Origin: Bacteroidales bacterium | GTDB taxonomy: Bacteria; Bacteroidota; Bacteroidia; Bacteroidales; Tenuifilaceae | DNA length: 64,000 nt | NCBI GenBank assembly: GCA_003818205.1 | Contig: RPRQ01000010.1 | Location: forward strand, 33,274 to 97,273 | Reading direction: 5' to 3' | Part shown: piece after piece, positions 8,788 to 17,480 of the stretch | Layout of the letters: the number at the start of each line of letters is the position of its first letter | Numbering within the stretch: the first letter of the stretch is position 1 | Program-made: the position numbers and the translations under genes | The notes under the pieces: model-generated | Told to the model about the DNA's origin: nothing | Databases searched by the model: none | The model's input: only the letters and a program-made list of their open reading frames with translations

Positions 8788-8818
8788 CAAAGATAAATAT
8801 ATTATACATAATGTCAAA
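8788..8818 (-). promoter_or_regulatory. Bacteroidota-type promoter, TTTG-N19-TATCTTTG
   Basis: On the minus strand, the -33 box TTTG (8818-8815) is followed after exactly 19 bases by the -7 box TATCTTTG (8795-8788). Both match the Bacteroidota primary sigma consensus completely. Predicted transcription start is near 8781, leaving a leader of about 45 bases before the membrane protein ATG at 8735. Confidence 0.75.
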
Positions 8819-8834
8819 TAAAATATACATCATG
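8803..8834. promoter_or_regulatory. Direct repeat TATACATmATG flanking the -33 box
   Basis: TATACATAATG at 8803-8813 and TATACATCATG at 8824-8834, spaced 21 bases start to start (two helical turns), flank the -33 box of the XRE operon promoter. The position suits an autoregulatory operator bound by the small XRE protein. AT-rich context raises the chance of coincidence. Confidence 0.4.
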
Positions 8835-8878
8835 AAATATATTTTTTTTATTAAGCTTTAAACGATCTGTTTATGTTT

Positions 8879-9916
8879 CTATCGTTTTATACTCGAACCA
8901 CGAATGGAGAGGCGGGTAGTGATAATGGATGTGTCAGGCGAAATGGATTGTCCTATTTCAGTTTTTTGGAGGGTTTCGAAGAATTTTTTTGTGGTGGCTC
9001 GTGCAAATTCAAGGTTGTTCACCTCTACACAGGTGATTGTGGGGGTCCAGTATTTAAGTAACGAATGATTACCAATGGTAACAATGGCAATATCTTCGGG
9101 CACTCGAATATTCTCATCCTTCAATCGGCTAATAATCTGAATAGCGATGTTTGGATTGGCTGTGATAATGGCATCGGGGATTTCATTTAATCGGTATAGT
9201 ATATCTAGAGAAGCGTCAACATCCGATTCGGTGAGGCTACTGCTTACCACGTATTCCTGCTTGAGCGCCAATCCGTTTTTTGAAAGAGCCTGTTTATAAC
9301 CCTTCAGTATTTCGGAGTAAATGGGGCAGCTTTTCTTACCGATTAGCAGGGCAATACGATTGCAGCCCATGGTAAGTAAATGGTTTGTGGCTAGGAACGC
9401 CCCTTGAAAGTTGTCGATGATAATTCGTGGAATTTGCAAATTGAAGTTCACCCGATGGATGGCAACGATTGGAAACCCCTTTAAATCTGGATTGTTGATA
9501 TTGATGCAGTTAGTGGTCGTATCCGAAAATGAGATGACCAATCCGCAAAGGCCAAGATTTTTAACGTCAGTAATTATTTGTTTCTCAACTTCAGGCCGAT
9601 TGCCTGAGTTCAAAACAACAACCTGATAACCTTTTGTAAGAGCCTCTTCTTGTAGTATATTATAAGTTTCGATGTAAATGGGGTTGCTGAAATTTGGAAC
9701 CAATAATCCAATAGTTCTCATTGGCCTGTTAACCTTAGCAAAATCGGGGAAGTAGGGTTGATAATCCATTTCGTTGGCTAATTTCCAAACGGCCTCTCGG
9801 GTCTCTTTACTAATACGTGGATTATTGTTTAGCGCACGCGAAACGGTGGATGCAGAGACTCTTAATCGCTCTGCAATTTCTTGAAGGGTAACCGATTCTT
9901 TTCTTTTTGCTGCCAT
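8879..9916 (-). CDS. LacI-family transcriptional regulator
   Basis: 345 residues. Residues 8-55 are a LacI helix-turn-helix with hinge helix: VTLQEIAERLRVSASTVSRA, then LNNNPRISKETREAVWKLAN and MDYQP. The rest is a periplasmic-binding-protein-like effector domain (TIGLLVPNFSNPIYIETYNI; PDAIITANPNIAIQIISRL; IAIVTIGNHSLLKY). It most likely senses a sugar and controls the GH2/permease/ROK/SusC operon, from which it is separated by the XRE/PQQ unit. It is transcribed alone on the minus strand. Two identical 14-base repeats upstream are candidate autoregulatory sites. The family is certain; the target operon is inferred. Confidence 0.93.
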   Translation of the reverse strand: MAAKRKESVTLQEIAERLRVSASTVSRALNNNPRISKETREAVWKLANEMDYQPYFPDFAKVNRPMRTIGLLVPNFSNPIYIETYNILQEEALTKGYQVVVLNSGNRPEVEKQIITDVKNLGLCGLVISFSDTTTNCININNPDLKGFPIVAIHRVNFNLQIPRIIIDNFQGAFLATNHLLTMGCNRIALLIGKKSCPIYSEILKGYKQALSKNGLALKQEYVVSSSLTESDVDASLDILYRLNEIPDAIITANPNIAIQIISRLKDENIRVPEDIAIVTIGNHSLLKYWTPTITCVEVNNLEFARATTKKFFETLQKTEIGQSISPDTSIITTRLSIRGSSIKR

Positions 9917-9951
9917 GCTCAGTAATGACGAGATTTCAATAAGGACATATA

Positions 9952-10051
9952 AAATGCGTTAACAAATGCTTTGTGCATTAGGTTGAAAATGATTTCTATT
10001 CAAGGTTAGTAAAGTAAATAAAAAGCCTGAACCCTCCAAATGCGTTAACAA
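9952..10051. promoter_or_regulatory. Two direct copies of AAATGCGTTAACAA upstream of lacI-type gene
   Basis: Identical 14-base copies at 9952-9965 and 10038-10051, 86 bases apart, in the leader region of the LacI gene (ATG at 9916). Each contains the dyad GTTAAC beside TGC. Likely regulatory sites; the flanking 9917-10164 region shows no gene. Confidence 0.45.
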
Positions 10052-10164
10052 CCCAAATACAATAAATACGCCTTGGCAGCTGGTGTTATATGTTTTTCAC
10101 TATTTGCCTAATCAAATAACAAAAATGTAATTATCAATTCTTTAATAATAGTTTGGGTTGTAAT

Positions 10165-10983
10165 TTAAATTTGTTTGGGTTTATGATTATTGCGATATTC
10201 ACTCTCACGAATCCTATTGTCCTCAACCATTCTCTTTAATTCAGGCTCAATTAACGGCAGCATTGATTCGGCAAGTTCAAACATATTTGTAGAAAAAAGT
10301 TCAGGAATGCCATTTGCATCAACTTTATAGTTTGCTTTTGCATTCTCTATATTCTGTTGAATATTAAATACGGCTTTAGTTGGGTTTATACCTCTACCTC
10401 CTTGAATGGCATTAGGTAGCCATTTTTTAAATTCCCAACTTATTGTTGCCATTTTTTTCGGAATTGAAAAATCAGGCAAATTAGAACAATATGCGTAGTA
10501 CAACCAGACTTCAAAGCATGAGTTGCTTATAATCAATAGTAATTCGTCTTTCGCACATAAAGGACTAATTTCAATCAATTCAGGCATAAACAAATCCACA
10601 TCTGACACAATAAATATTTTGTCGGGTGTTTCTGGATTTTCATCTTGACTTGACTGATAAAGTTCTTTTTTGAATTGAGCAATGCTAAGCATTCCTTTTG
10701 GGGACAACTTAGTAGGGTCAGCAATGAAATCAATCTTAATTCGCTTAAACTTATCCTGTTTGCAGACTATCTTGAAGTAATCCTTTTCTCGAACTTCTCC
10801 ACCTGAAATAATAACGAAGAACGCTTTAGGTGAGATTTCTTTACTCGGCTTTTGATATGTGTTTGCGCTATCTTCTATATTAGGCATCTGAAGAATACTC
10901 CCATCAATGGGTTTTATGACCTTTTGTGGAAGAGTATCCTTTTCGGGATTATGTTTGCTATATATTCTTTTACTATTGGTCAT
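10165..10983 (-). CDS. RloB-like protein (AbiLii-type, TOPRIM-like)
   Basis: 272 residues. After a polar leader of about 50 residues the RloB-type core begins: KAFFVIISGGEVREKDYF (Glu63 in the GGE position), DKIFIVSDVDLF (Asp128, Asp130) and SNSCFEVWLYYAYC. The spaced acidic residues fit the TOPRIM-like nuclease fold proposed for RloB. Its ATG overlaps the stop of the ATPase gene by 4 bases, so the two are coupled. Established knowledge: RloA/RloB-type pairs occur in restriction-modification islands, and the lactococcal AbiL abortive-infection system has the same two-part make-up. Inference: toxic effector restrained or triggered by the ATPase on phage infection. Base composition is markedly AT-richer than the helicase gene beside it. 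Confidence 0.78.
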   Translation of the reverse strand: MTNSKRIYSKHNPEKDTLPQKVIKPIDGSILQMPNIEDSANTYQKPSKEISPKAFFVIISGGEVREKDYFKIVCKQDKFKRIKIDFIADPTKLSPKGMLSIAQFKKELYQSSQDENPETPDKIFIVSDVDLFMPELIEISPLCAKDELLLIISNSCFEVWLYYAYCSNLPDFSIPKKMATISWEFKKWLPNAIQGGRGINPTKAVFNIQQNIENAKANYKVDANGIPELFSTNMFELAESMLPLIEPELKRMVEDNRIRESEYRNNHKPKQI

Positions 10984-12284
10984 TCTTGTTCAAAATCACT
11001 AATTTGAGGAATTGCACCAAAACGACCTGATAAATAACCATTCTCTATGTTTATGGTATTATGTATTTTAAAATCATTTATGGAATACATTCTTGTATTT
11101 CCATTTTCTTTTTCGGTTAACCAAATTTCATCAGGTCGAAGCAATTCTTGCTGATTAAGCAGTTTCGTAGTATGAGTTGTAAATATTAATTGACCTTTTG
11201 ATTTAGTATTACTATAAAATTGCAATAGCGTATACATAAGGTTAGGATGGATACTATTGTCAATTTCGTCAATAAAAATAACCTTTTGTTCGTTAACCAC
11301 GCTATAAAATGCTGGGATTAGAGTCAGCACTCGAACAGTGCCGTCTGATTGAGATGTAATTTTCATTTCTTTTTGATAACCAGATAAACCTAATTGGCTA
11401 AATAGAAATTCTTGGACAGTTTCAACGCCTTTTTTTATTGATACAGAAAAAACATTTCGATTGTTTTCAACTCTCGAAATACCCATATTAGGTTTAAGAG
11501 GGTCTTGTTCGATAATTTGTTGTAACTTTTTTGCATTTTTATTATCTGTAACCCATTTTTCAAATGGTGTATCGCCTATTTTTACCGACTTAATACCTAT
11601 GCCAATATTTTCAAATATCTCATTTGCGAAAGTTAAGAGTTTTGGTTGTTTTGACATAATATCAATTAGCATGGGTATTGTGCTATTAATAGCAATAATT
11701 TCCAGCTGTTTATGAAACCACTGATATGCATTTTTTACATCACTGGAGGATAAAACAGGAAATTTCAGGTTTAAAGGAAGTAATGACGATTGAGCATTCA
11801 TGCTCAACAATTGCTTTGCAGAATTCTCGTTTTGAAGGTAATCGGAAGTAACTTCGTTCCCAATTCTTTTAAACAATAGTTTGTCTATATCTTTTCCCAG
11901 ACCTGATAGGGACAATGTTTCTTGTATGCTTTTTTTATCAATTTCAGTAGAATAGATAAAATATTTTTCTTTATATAAGAATTCAATTTCGAAACAAATT
12001 GATGCATGTTTCTCAGCAGCTAATTGAAAGCGATATTCCTCTAAATCAATGGTGTTTAAAAAATCATCTTTGGTAACGAATGATTTTATAAACCACATAG
12101 CCTTGATGAAATTAGACTTCCCCGAACCATTAGCACCATAAATAGCAGCTTGCTTTAATAGTGGCACTTCCATATCGTTATAGATGTGGTTAGGAAAAGA
12201 TGTACGTTTCGGATTGGGAAACATATCGAACGTAGTTTCTTCATAAAAAGAAAGAAAGTTCCTGATTTTCAATCGCAATAACAT
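10980..12284 (-). CDS. RloA/AbiLi-like AAA (SMC-type) ATPase
   Basis: 434 residues of the AAA_15/AAA_21 type: a single ABC-like ATPase interrupted by an insert. Walker A is GANGSGKS (residues 50-57), the signature-like motif SQSDGTVR (311-318), Walker B VIFIDEID (335-342) and switch His371 in LIFTTHT. The N-terminus MLLRLKIRNFLSFYEETTF is typical. No TOPRIM domain is fused, unlike OLD nucleases; the partner RloB gene may supply it. The start overlaps nothing and lies about 17 bases after a predicted transcription start. A sampled 60-base piece has 20% GC against about 50% in the neighbouring helicase gene, a sign of horizontal transfer. Role as phage-defence sensor is inferred from the pair. 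Confidence 0.85.
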   Translation of the reverse strand: MLLRLKIRNFLSFYEETTFDMFPNPKRTSFPNHIYNDMEVPLLKQAAIYGANGSGKSNFIKAMWFIKSFVTKDDFLNTIDLEEYRFQLAAEKHASICFEIEFLYKEKYFIYSTEIDKKSIQETLSLSGLGKDIDKLLFKRIGNEVTSDYLQNENSAKQLLSMNAQSSLLPLNLKFPVLSSSDVKNAYQWFHKQLEIIAINSTIPMLIDIMSKQPKLLTFANEIFENIGIGIKSVKIGDTPFEKWVTDNKNAKKLQQIIEQDPLKPNMGISRVENNRNVFSVSIKKGVETVQEFLFSQLGLSGYQKEMKITSQSDGTVRVLTLIPAFYSVVNEQKVIFIDEIDNSIHPNLMYTLLQFYSNTKSKGQLIFTTHTTKLLNQQELLRPDEIWLTEKENGNTRMYSINDFKIHNTINIENGYLSGRFGAIPQISDFEQE

Positions 12285-12307
12285 GGTGTTTATTTTTAAT
12301 ATGACAA

Positions 12308-12315
12308 CAAATATA
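12308..12315 (-). promoter_or_regulatory. -7 box TATATTTG of the rloAB-like operon
   Basis: TATATTTG on the minus strand matches TAnnTTTG fully. No TTTG is found at the proper -33 spacing; that place is occupied by one arm of the palindrome at 12326-12352. Predicted start near 12301, about 17 bases before the ATG at 12284. Confidence 0.45.
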
Positions 12316-12325
12316 GTATAAATTT

Positions 12326-12352
12326 ATTATCCGTGAATAATTCACGGATAAT
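12326..12352. promoter_or_regulatory. 27-base palindrome over the -33 region of rloAB
   Basis: ATTATCCGTGAAT, one central base, then ATTCACGGATAAT: 13-base perfect arms. It starts 11 bases upstream of the -7 box, so a bound protein would cover the -33 region. It is most simply an operator; a hairpin terminator for another transcript is less likely because no T-run follows on either strand and the nearest upstream gene is divergent in spacing. Confidence 0.55.
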
Positions 12353-12516
12353 TTTATGAGATGCGTTTACCTTTCATTTTTTTTACTTTGGTCGTAAGGT
12401 ATCTTTAAACAAGCATGCAAAGAAATTTTATTAACTAATTGTGAAGTATAATTCAAATGTATCTGAAAGAATAGGTAATTTAAAAGAAATTGTTTCGAAA
12501 ATAGTTTTAAAAATGA

Positions 12517-14832
12517 TTACCCGATAATTTTTAGTCTTGCAAACTTCAATAATAGCTGTTTCTGACCAGCCGATTGAAAGAACACCGTTGCCTTCCGATT
12601 CTGCCCTTCTCCCTCCACGTTTATTACCTTTCCTACGCCAAATCGTTCGTGTGTTATCTGCATACCTGTTACAATACTTGTTGGATCGCTAACATCGCCT
12701 GAATTGCTTTCTGCTTCATTGGTCGTTCGACCGTAGAGGTTGCCACTCCTTTGATTCGACGCATCCGATTGCGAAAGCGATGTTAAATGTTTACCATGCA
12801 AATTACTTCCAAAGCGAGAACCTGATGACGAAGCCGTTTCAATCTCTTGGGCTGATGAATTCATATCAGCAGGCATATCAACCCACTCAGAGTCAATCTC
12901 GTTAATGAAACGGCTTGGTACGCAGTGTGATAGGTTTCCCCACTTGTAGCGGGTTTGAGCGTAAGAAATGGTTGCCTTTTTAGCTGCACGGGTAATGGCA
13001 ACGTAGAATAACCGTCGTTCCTCTTCCAAGCCTTCGGGAGAGGTGAGTGTCATCTTTGAGGGGAACAAATCCTCCTCTAAACCTGTTAGAAAAACGTAAT
13101 TGAACTCAAGACCCTTAGCTGAGTGGATGGTCATAACGGTTACTTTGTCCCTATCCTCGGGTTTTTGGGTATCGGCATCGGTGAGGAGCGATACATTCTC
13201 CATGTAATCGGCAAGGGCTATCGTTTCTGTAACCCCTTCAGCCTTTTGGGTATCGGTAAACTCCTTAATACTATTTAGTATCTCCTCGATGTTCTGGAAG
13301 CGAGCCATCCCTTCAAACGATTTGTCTTCCTTCAGCTCACGGATAATCCCCGAACCCATAGCAATTGCATAGGCAGCATCGTAGGCCTCCGAGTTATAAA
13401 CCAGGCTCTGAAATTGCTGCATCATGCCAATAAATCCCTTTATCTTCTTGATTAAGCCTGAATTGATCCCATGGTTTTCTTTATCGATTCCTTCGAGGGT
13501 TACCCAAATGCTTTGGTCTTTCGCATTGGCAACCTCGGTGATACGCTCCATGGTGGTATTTCCAATTCCTCGTGCAGGATAATTGATAACCCTCTTTAAC
13601 GCTTCGTCATCGCTAGGGTTTAGCGATAAACGGAAGTAGGCGAGTATATCCTTTATCTCCTTGCGTTGGTAAAACGATAAACTTCCGAATACCCGATAGG
13701 GGATATTCCGCTTACGTAAAGCCTCCTCGAATATTCGCGATTGGGCGTTGGTGCGGTAGAGAATGGCAAAATCTTTATATGGGATATGGTCGCGTTGTAG
13801 GATATTCAATATCTCGGAGGCTACAATGTAACCCTCCTCCTGATCGGTGAATGCTTTTAATACCTTTATCTTATCACCCTCCTCCTTCGATGAAAAGGAT
13901 GCTTTTTTTATCTGCTTACTATTCTTAGCAATTACGCTGTTTGCTGCATTAACAATATTCTGTGTTGAGCGGTAGTTCTCTTCAAGCTTAAAGAGTTTGT
14001 AGCTGGGGTAATCGTTTCTGAAGTTTAGTATGTTCTCAATTTTTGCTCCACGGAACGAGTAGATGCTCTGCGCATCGTCGCCCACAACGCAAACGTTTTG
14101 GTGCTGCGCAGCCAACTTCTTAATGATCAGGTATTGGGAGTAATTGGTGTCCTGATACTCATCTACTAGAATATACTTGAATTTCTGCTGATATTTTTCT
14201 AGCACATCAGGAAAATCACGGAAAAGAATATTGGTATTTAGCAGAAGATCATCGAAATCCATGGCTGATGCTTTATAGCATCGCTGTGCGTACATGGCGT
14301 AAATCTTGGCAATCTCAGGTTTGCGATTCTGTCTGTCGAAGGCGACCAAATTGGTATTTGATGCGTAAGCCTGAGGTGTTATCAGGTTATTTTTTGCCGA
14401 AGAGATTCTGCCAAAAACCTCGCCAGGTTTATAGACTTGAGTATCGAGGTTCAGCTCCTTTACGATTGAGCTGACAAGGTTCTTTGAATCGGCGGTATCG
14501 TAAATCGAGAAGGTTTTGGAGTAGCCCAGCTTATCGGCATCGTACTTCAAAATCTTCAAAAATATTGAGTGAAAGGTTCCCATCCATAGCTGCGATGCGG
14601 TTTTCTCTCCAACCACCTTAGCAATTCGCTCCTTCATCTCTTTTGCCGCCTTGTTGGTAAAGGTCAAGGCGAGAATCGACCATGGTGGAACACCCTGCGT
14701 TAGGAGATAAGCAATTCGATAGGTTAGAACTCGGGTTTTACCCGATCCTGCCCCTGCAATCACAAGGCTAGGACCCTCAATCGTTGTAGCCGCTTCGCGC
14801 TGAACCCCGCTTAGCTCTTCGAGAAAATGCAC
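12517..14832 (-). CDS. pcrA: ATP-dependent DNA helicase PcrA/UvrD (superfamily 1)
   Basis: 771 residues with the full set of UvrD-family motifs in order: Q motif LSGVQREA, motif I AGAGSGKT (about 27-34), Ia LTFTNKAAKEMKER, II VDEYQDT, III VVGDDAQSIYSFRGA, IV LEENYRST, V MTIHSAKGLEF and VI RRLFYVAITRA. The C-terminal 55 residues (VTGMQITHERFGVGKVINVE) form the PcrA-type Tudor-like tail that contacts RNA polymerase. It unwinds DNA 3' to 5' in nucleotide-excision and mismatch repair and clears recombinase from DNA. It is monocistronic, with its own promoter at 14862-14893 and a short leader. Confidence 0.97.
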   Translation of the reverse strand: MHFLEELSGVQREAATTIEGPSLVIAGAGSGKTRVLTYRIAYLLTQGVPPWSILALTFTNKAAKEMKERIAKVVGEKTASQLWMGTFHSIFLKILKYDADKLGYSKTFSIYDTADSKNLVSSIVKELNLDTQVYKPGEVFGRISSAKNNLITPQAYASNTNLVAFDRQNRKPEIAKIYAMYAQRCYKASAMDFDDLLLNTNILFRDFPDVLEKYQQKFKYILVDEYQDTNYSQYLIIKKLAAQHQNVCVVGDDAQSIYSFRGAKIENILNFRNDYPSYKLFKLEENYRSTQNIVNAANSVIAKNSKQIKKASFSSKEEGDKIKVLKAFTDQEEGYIVASEILNILQRDHIPYKDFAILYRTNAQSRIFEEALRKRNIPYRVFGSLSFYQRKEIKDILAYFRLSLNPSDDEALKRVINYPARGIGNTTMERITEVANAKDQSIWVTLEGIDKENHGINSGLIKKIKGFIGMMQQFQSLVYNSEAYDAAYAIAMGSGIIRELKEDKSFEGMARFQNIEEILNSIKEFTDTQKAEGVTETIALADYMENVSLLTDADTQKPEDRDKVTVMTIHSAKGLEFNYVFLTGLEEDLFPSKMTLTSPEGLEEERRLFYVAITRAAKKATISYAQTRYKWGNLSHCVPSRFINEIDSEWVDMPADMNSSAQEIETASSSGSRFGSNLHGKHLTSLSQSDASNQRSGNLYGRTTNEAESNSGDVSDPTSIVTGMQITHERFGVGKVINVEGEGQNRKATVFFQSAGQKQLLLKFARLKIIG

Positions 14833-14861
14833 TATTTATACCCTTTCATTTAGTTAGCCAA

Positions 14862-14893
14862 CAAATGTACTTGCCCCAAACCATTCTAACAAG
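14862..14893 (-). promoter_or_regulatory. Promoter of pcrA, CTTG-N20-TACATTTG
   Basis: Minus strand: -7 box TACATTTG (14869-14862), full match to TAnnTTTG; -33 box CTTG (14893-14890), three of four, spacing 20. Predicted start near 14855, leader about 23 bases. The rest of 14833-15117 shows nothing else. Confidence 0.5.
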
Positions 14894-15117
14894 CTTTGAT
14901 ATAATTTGTTGTTAACAATCTTATAGCCCAAGACAATAAATCATAAAAAGAGGGTGTTTATATGTCAATACGAATGAACAAGTTAAACGAAGTCAGAGTA
15001 GCTATAAAGGTGGTGAATTGCCAAAATAATTAACAACACTATATTTTTACTATCAACTCTTAGCTGTTAACTGTCAACTTTTTTTTGCTAATATTGTGTC
15101 TTATTTGATTTTGAGCA

Positions 15118-16524
15118 ATGAGAATCTATAGAATCCAAATACTAGCCATTCTGCTTGGTTTATCTACTTTATCGTTTTCACAAATCTCTTCTGTGGGGAA
15201 AGATTGGGGTGGGTTAACCAGCTATTCAAGCGGTTTGGTTGCTCAGGATTCAATTTATGTTTTCTTTTCATCGGCTATAGCCCCCAAAATGGGAAGTATT
15301 AAAGCCAAATTCTCCGATGGATCAATATCCAATTTTCAGTGGTTTAAATATGATGCAAGTAAACCACTTGCATCTCGTTTCGTTGCATACGCAGTACCTG
15401 AAAATGGGGTAGCCGAATCGAATCTTACTAACCTAGCTAGAGGTGGGTACAAGGTTACTGCTACTAGGGTGTCCGACTCTGAAAAACAGGACTACTACTG
15501 TTGGGTGATGATTGATGATGTTGTGATTACAAGTTTAGAAATTGATAATCGGTGCGATTTTTTGGAGGTTATTGCTAAAACCTTGCCAAGCGCATTAAGT
15601 CTTCGTAATTTAGATTTCTTTAGGTATTGGGATTTTAAGAGTTCAACCACCAAACATAGTGAAATCAATACGCTTGGTATCGACTATTTTAAAAATATTA
15701 AATGGCAATCGAGTAACCCACAGGTAGCCCTACCTTCATTCTTCTCGTTAATCCTTACCATTGGCAATTCTGCACCGCTGTACGAATCGAAGTACGATAT
15801 TCAGATTACAAATCCGTTTGGGCGCGATATTAAAGATACAACAGAATTGCTCCCTGCAAAGGCCGCGAAGGCTGATTTCACGCTTTTTGTTGACAAGGAT
15901 GCCAATGGTATATGGACTGAAGGTAAAAGCGGCGAAGCACCCCTAGCGATTAAATTTGATACAGAATCGATTAATGCCGACTCTGTTTATTGGCAAATTC
16001 TGAACGATGCCCTTCTCCTTAAAAAGGGTGGCGATAGCATTATCTGGAGTGAGGGTTATAAGACTTCCGAGGGAATAGGGATTATCCCTGACGTGAAGTT
16101 GATGCCTGGGAAATTTCCCCTTGAGCATATCGCCTATAATATTACCTCGGGTTGTCGTGATACTATGACTGTTCTTGTTGAGGTTGATACCTCATTTATC
16201 ATTAAGGATGCTATCCCTAATGTATTTACCCCCAATGGAGATGGATTGCATGAATTGTTTAAGATAAAAGATGATAAAATTGACAATAATTACGAATCAA
16301 TAAAAACCTTTAAAATATCAATTTTTAGCCGACAGGGTATGTTAGTTTACTCTTATTCAGGAAACCCTAAAGAATGGGAAGGCTGGGGTGGTAAAATTGA
16401 TGGTAGTAAAAGAGATGCTCCTGAGGGGATATACTACTTTATCATTGACGCTACGGGATGGGATGATCGAACATTCAAAAGAGGGCCCTATAAGGGATTT
16501 TTATACCTGTTCCGAGGGCAATAG
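15118..16524 (+). CDS. Secreted protein with T9SS type-B (CHU_C) sorting domain
   Basis: 468 residues. A signal peptide (MRIYRIQILAILLGLSTLSF, cleavage after SFSQ) is followed by about 330 residues of unrecognised, probably beta-rich sequence. The last 95 residues are a gliding-motility-associated C-terminal domain: IPNVFTPNGDGLHELFKI, FKISIFSRQGMLVYSYSG, WEGWGGKIDGSKRDAPEGIY. Such domains direct export through the type IX secretion system and attachment at the cell surface. A short stretch, WDDRTFKRGPYKGFLYLFRG, lengthens the last hairpin relative to common examples but keeps the closing LFRG strand. No enzymatic motif was recognised. The gene stands alone between the helicase and a convergent lipoprotein gene. 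Confidence 0.88.
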   Translation: MRIYRIQILAILLGLSTLSFSQISSVGKDWGGLTSYSSGLVAQDSIYVFFSSAIAPKMGSIKAKFSDGSISNFQWFKYDASKPLASRFVAYAVPENGVAESNLTNLARGGYKVTATRVSDSEKQDYYCWVMIDDVVITSLEIDNRCDFLEVIAKTLPSALSLRNLDFFRYWDFKSSTTKHSEINTLGIDYFKNIKWQSSNPQVALPSFFSLILTIGNSAPLYESKYDIQITNPFGRDIKDTTELLPAKAAKADFTLFVDKDANGIWTEGKSGEAPLAIKFDTESINADSVYWQILNDALLLKKGGDSIIWSEGYKTSEGIGIIPDVKLMPGKFPLEHIAYNITSGCRDTMTVLVEVDTSFIIKDAIPNVFTPNGDGLHELFKIKDDKIDNNYESIKTFKISIFSRQGMLVYSYSGNPKEWEGWGGKIDGSKRDAPEGIYYFIIDATGWDDRTFKRGPYKGFLYLFRGQ

Positions 16525-16572
16525 GGGAAATGATAGGTGTACAATGCCCTAATTTGTTACAAGCAACAATTT

Positions 16573-17022
16573 CTATTCTTCAATTATAATCTTCAGATAT
16601 CTGCTCTCACAAAACTCTTTTATTTCTAGCTGAATAGCTCTAGGGGGGAGTTTGATATTGCCATAATCCGAATTCCAGGTATTGTAGAGCCGCTGTTGCC
16701 CAATCCAATGTATTTCTTCCCCTTTGGGTAGCTTGATTAGCAATGCTTTTAGCGAATCTTCACCCAGAACGCTAATAGGATTGTTTTTTACTTGTGGTAA
16801 TGTTTTTATGGTATTCGTCCCAACCATTAATGAGTACCTCCAGCTAGAGGTTAATGGCCAGCTGTAAAGTTCCCAGCCTTTCATCGAATGGGTAAAGGTA
16901 ATGGTGTCAAGTTTTGCGCCAACAATCCCTAGCAAATCGTTTTCATTCTTATCCTTCTGACAGGCAGAAAAGAGTAATGCAACACTTAGTAAGTAAAATG
17001 TAATTTGTAATACTCGTCTCAT
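16573..17022 (-). CDS. Putative lipoprotein of unknown function
   Basis: 149 residues. The N-terminus MRRVLQITFYLLSVALLFSA ends in a lipobox-like LFSAC (Cys21) followed by QKDKNENDL, so it is probably a lipoprotein. The mature part contains ITFTHSMKGWELYSWPL and HWIGQQRLYNTW, suggesting a small beta-sandwich, but no family was recognised. It converges on the T9SS cargo gene with 48 bases between the stops. Nothing in the context shows a role. Confidence 0.75.
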   Translation of the reverse strand: MRRVLQITFYLLSVALLFSACQKDKNENDLLGIVGAKLDTITFTHSMKGWELYSWPLTSSWRYSLMVGTNTIKTLPQVKNNPISVLGEDSLKALLIKLPKGEEIHWIGQQRLYNTWNSDYGNIKLPPRAIQLEIKEFCESRYLKIIIEE

Positions 17023-17093
17023 ATTGTCCCAATTGTTTTTTATAAAGATGATTTTTGAGATAATAAGGTTGCGAAGGATGATAAAAAGAGAAG

Positions 17094-17453
17094 TTAGCTG
17101 AAAATTCTAATGAAAATTACTTTAATAACATTTACATTAAACCAAATATGGGCGTAAACGCAATAGAGGATAAAAAGCATAACCAAAAATGTGATGTAAA
17201 TTCCAATAGTCCGCCCAAACAGGTTATTCCCTTTCTTTAAGAATTTTGTAGTAAATTTCTCAACGATACCATTCATGTATTCAAACGCAGGGTAAAAGAC
17301 CAATACAATTACCCCCATCCCAATGGCAGTGAATTTCAAAAAGTCGGTCTGCCCCCTGTACTTCATCAGGTAATCAGCAATAAATGTTGTAAGCAGGTTT
17401 ACAAGCAGTATTGTGATTGCAAGAACAAAGAAGTTGAAAATTTTCCGATTCAT
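17094..17453 (-). CDS. Small integral membrane protein, unknown
   Basis: 119 residues with three hydrophobic segments: FFVLAITILLVNLLTTFIA, FTAIGMGVIVLVFYPAF and IYITFLVMLFILYCVYAHIW. The segments between them are basic. No motif or family was recognised. It lies 71 bases from the lipoprotein gene in the same direction and may share its transcript. Confidence 0.65.
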   Translation of the reverse strand: MNRKIFNFFVLAITILLVNLLTTFIADYLMKYRGQTDFLKFTAIGMGVIVLVFYPAFEYMNGIVEKFTTKFLKKGNNLFGRTIGIYITFLVMLFILYCVYAHIWFNVNVIKVIFIRIFS

Positions 17454-17480
17454 CTACAATAATTTATGGACTTTAGCGTG

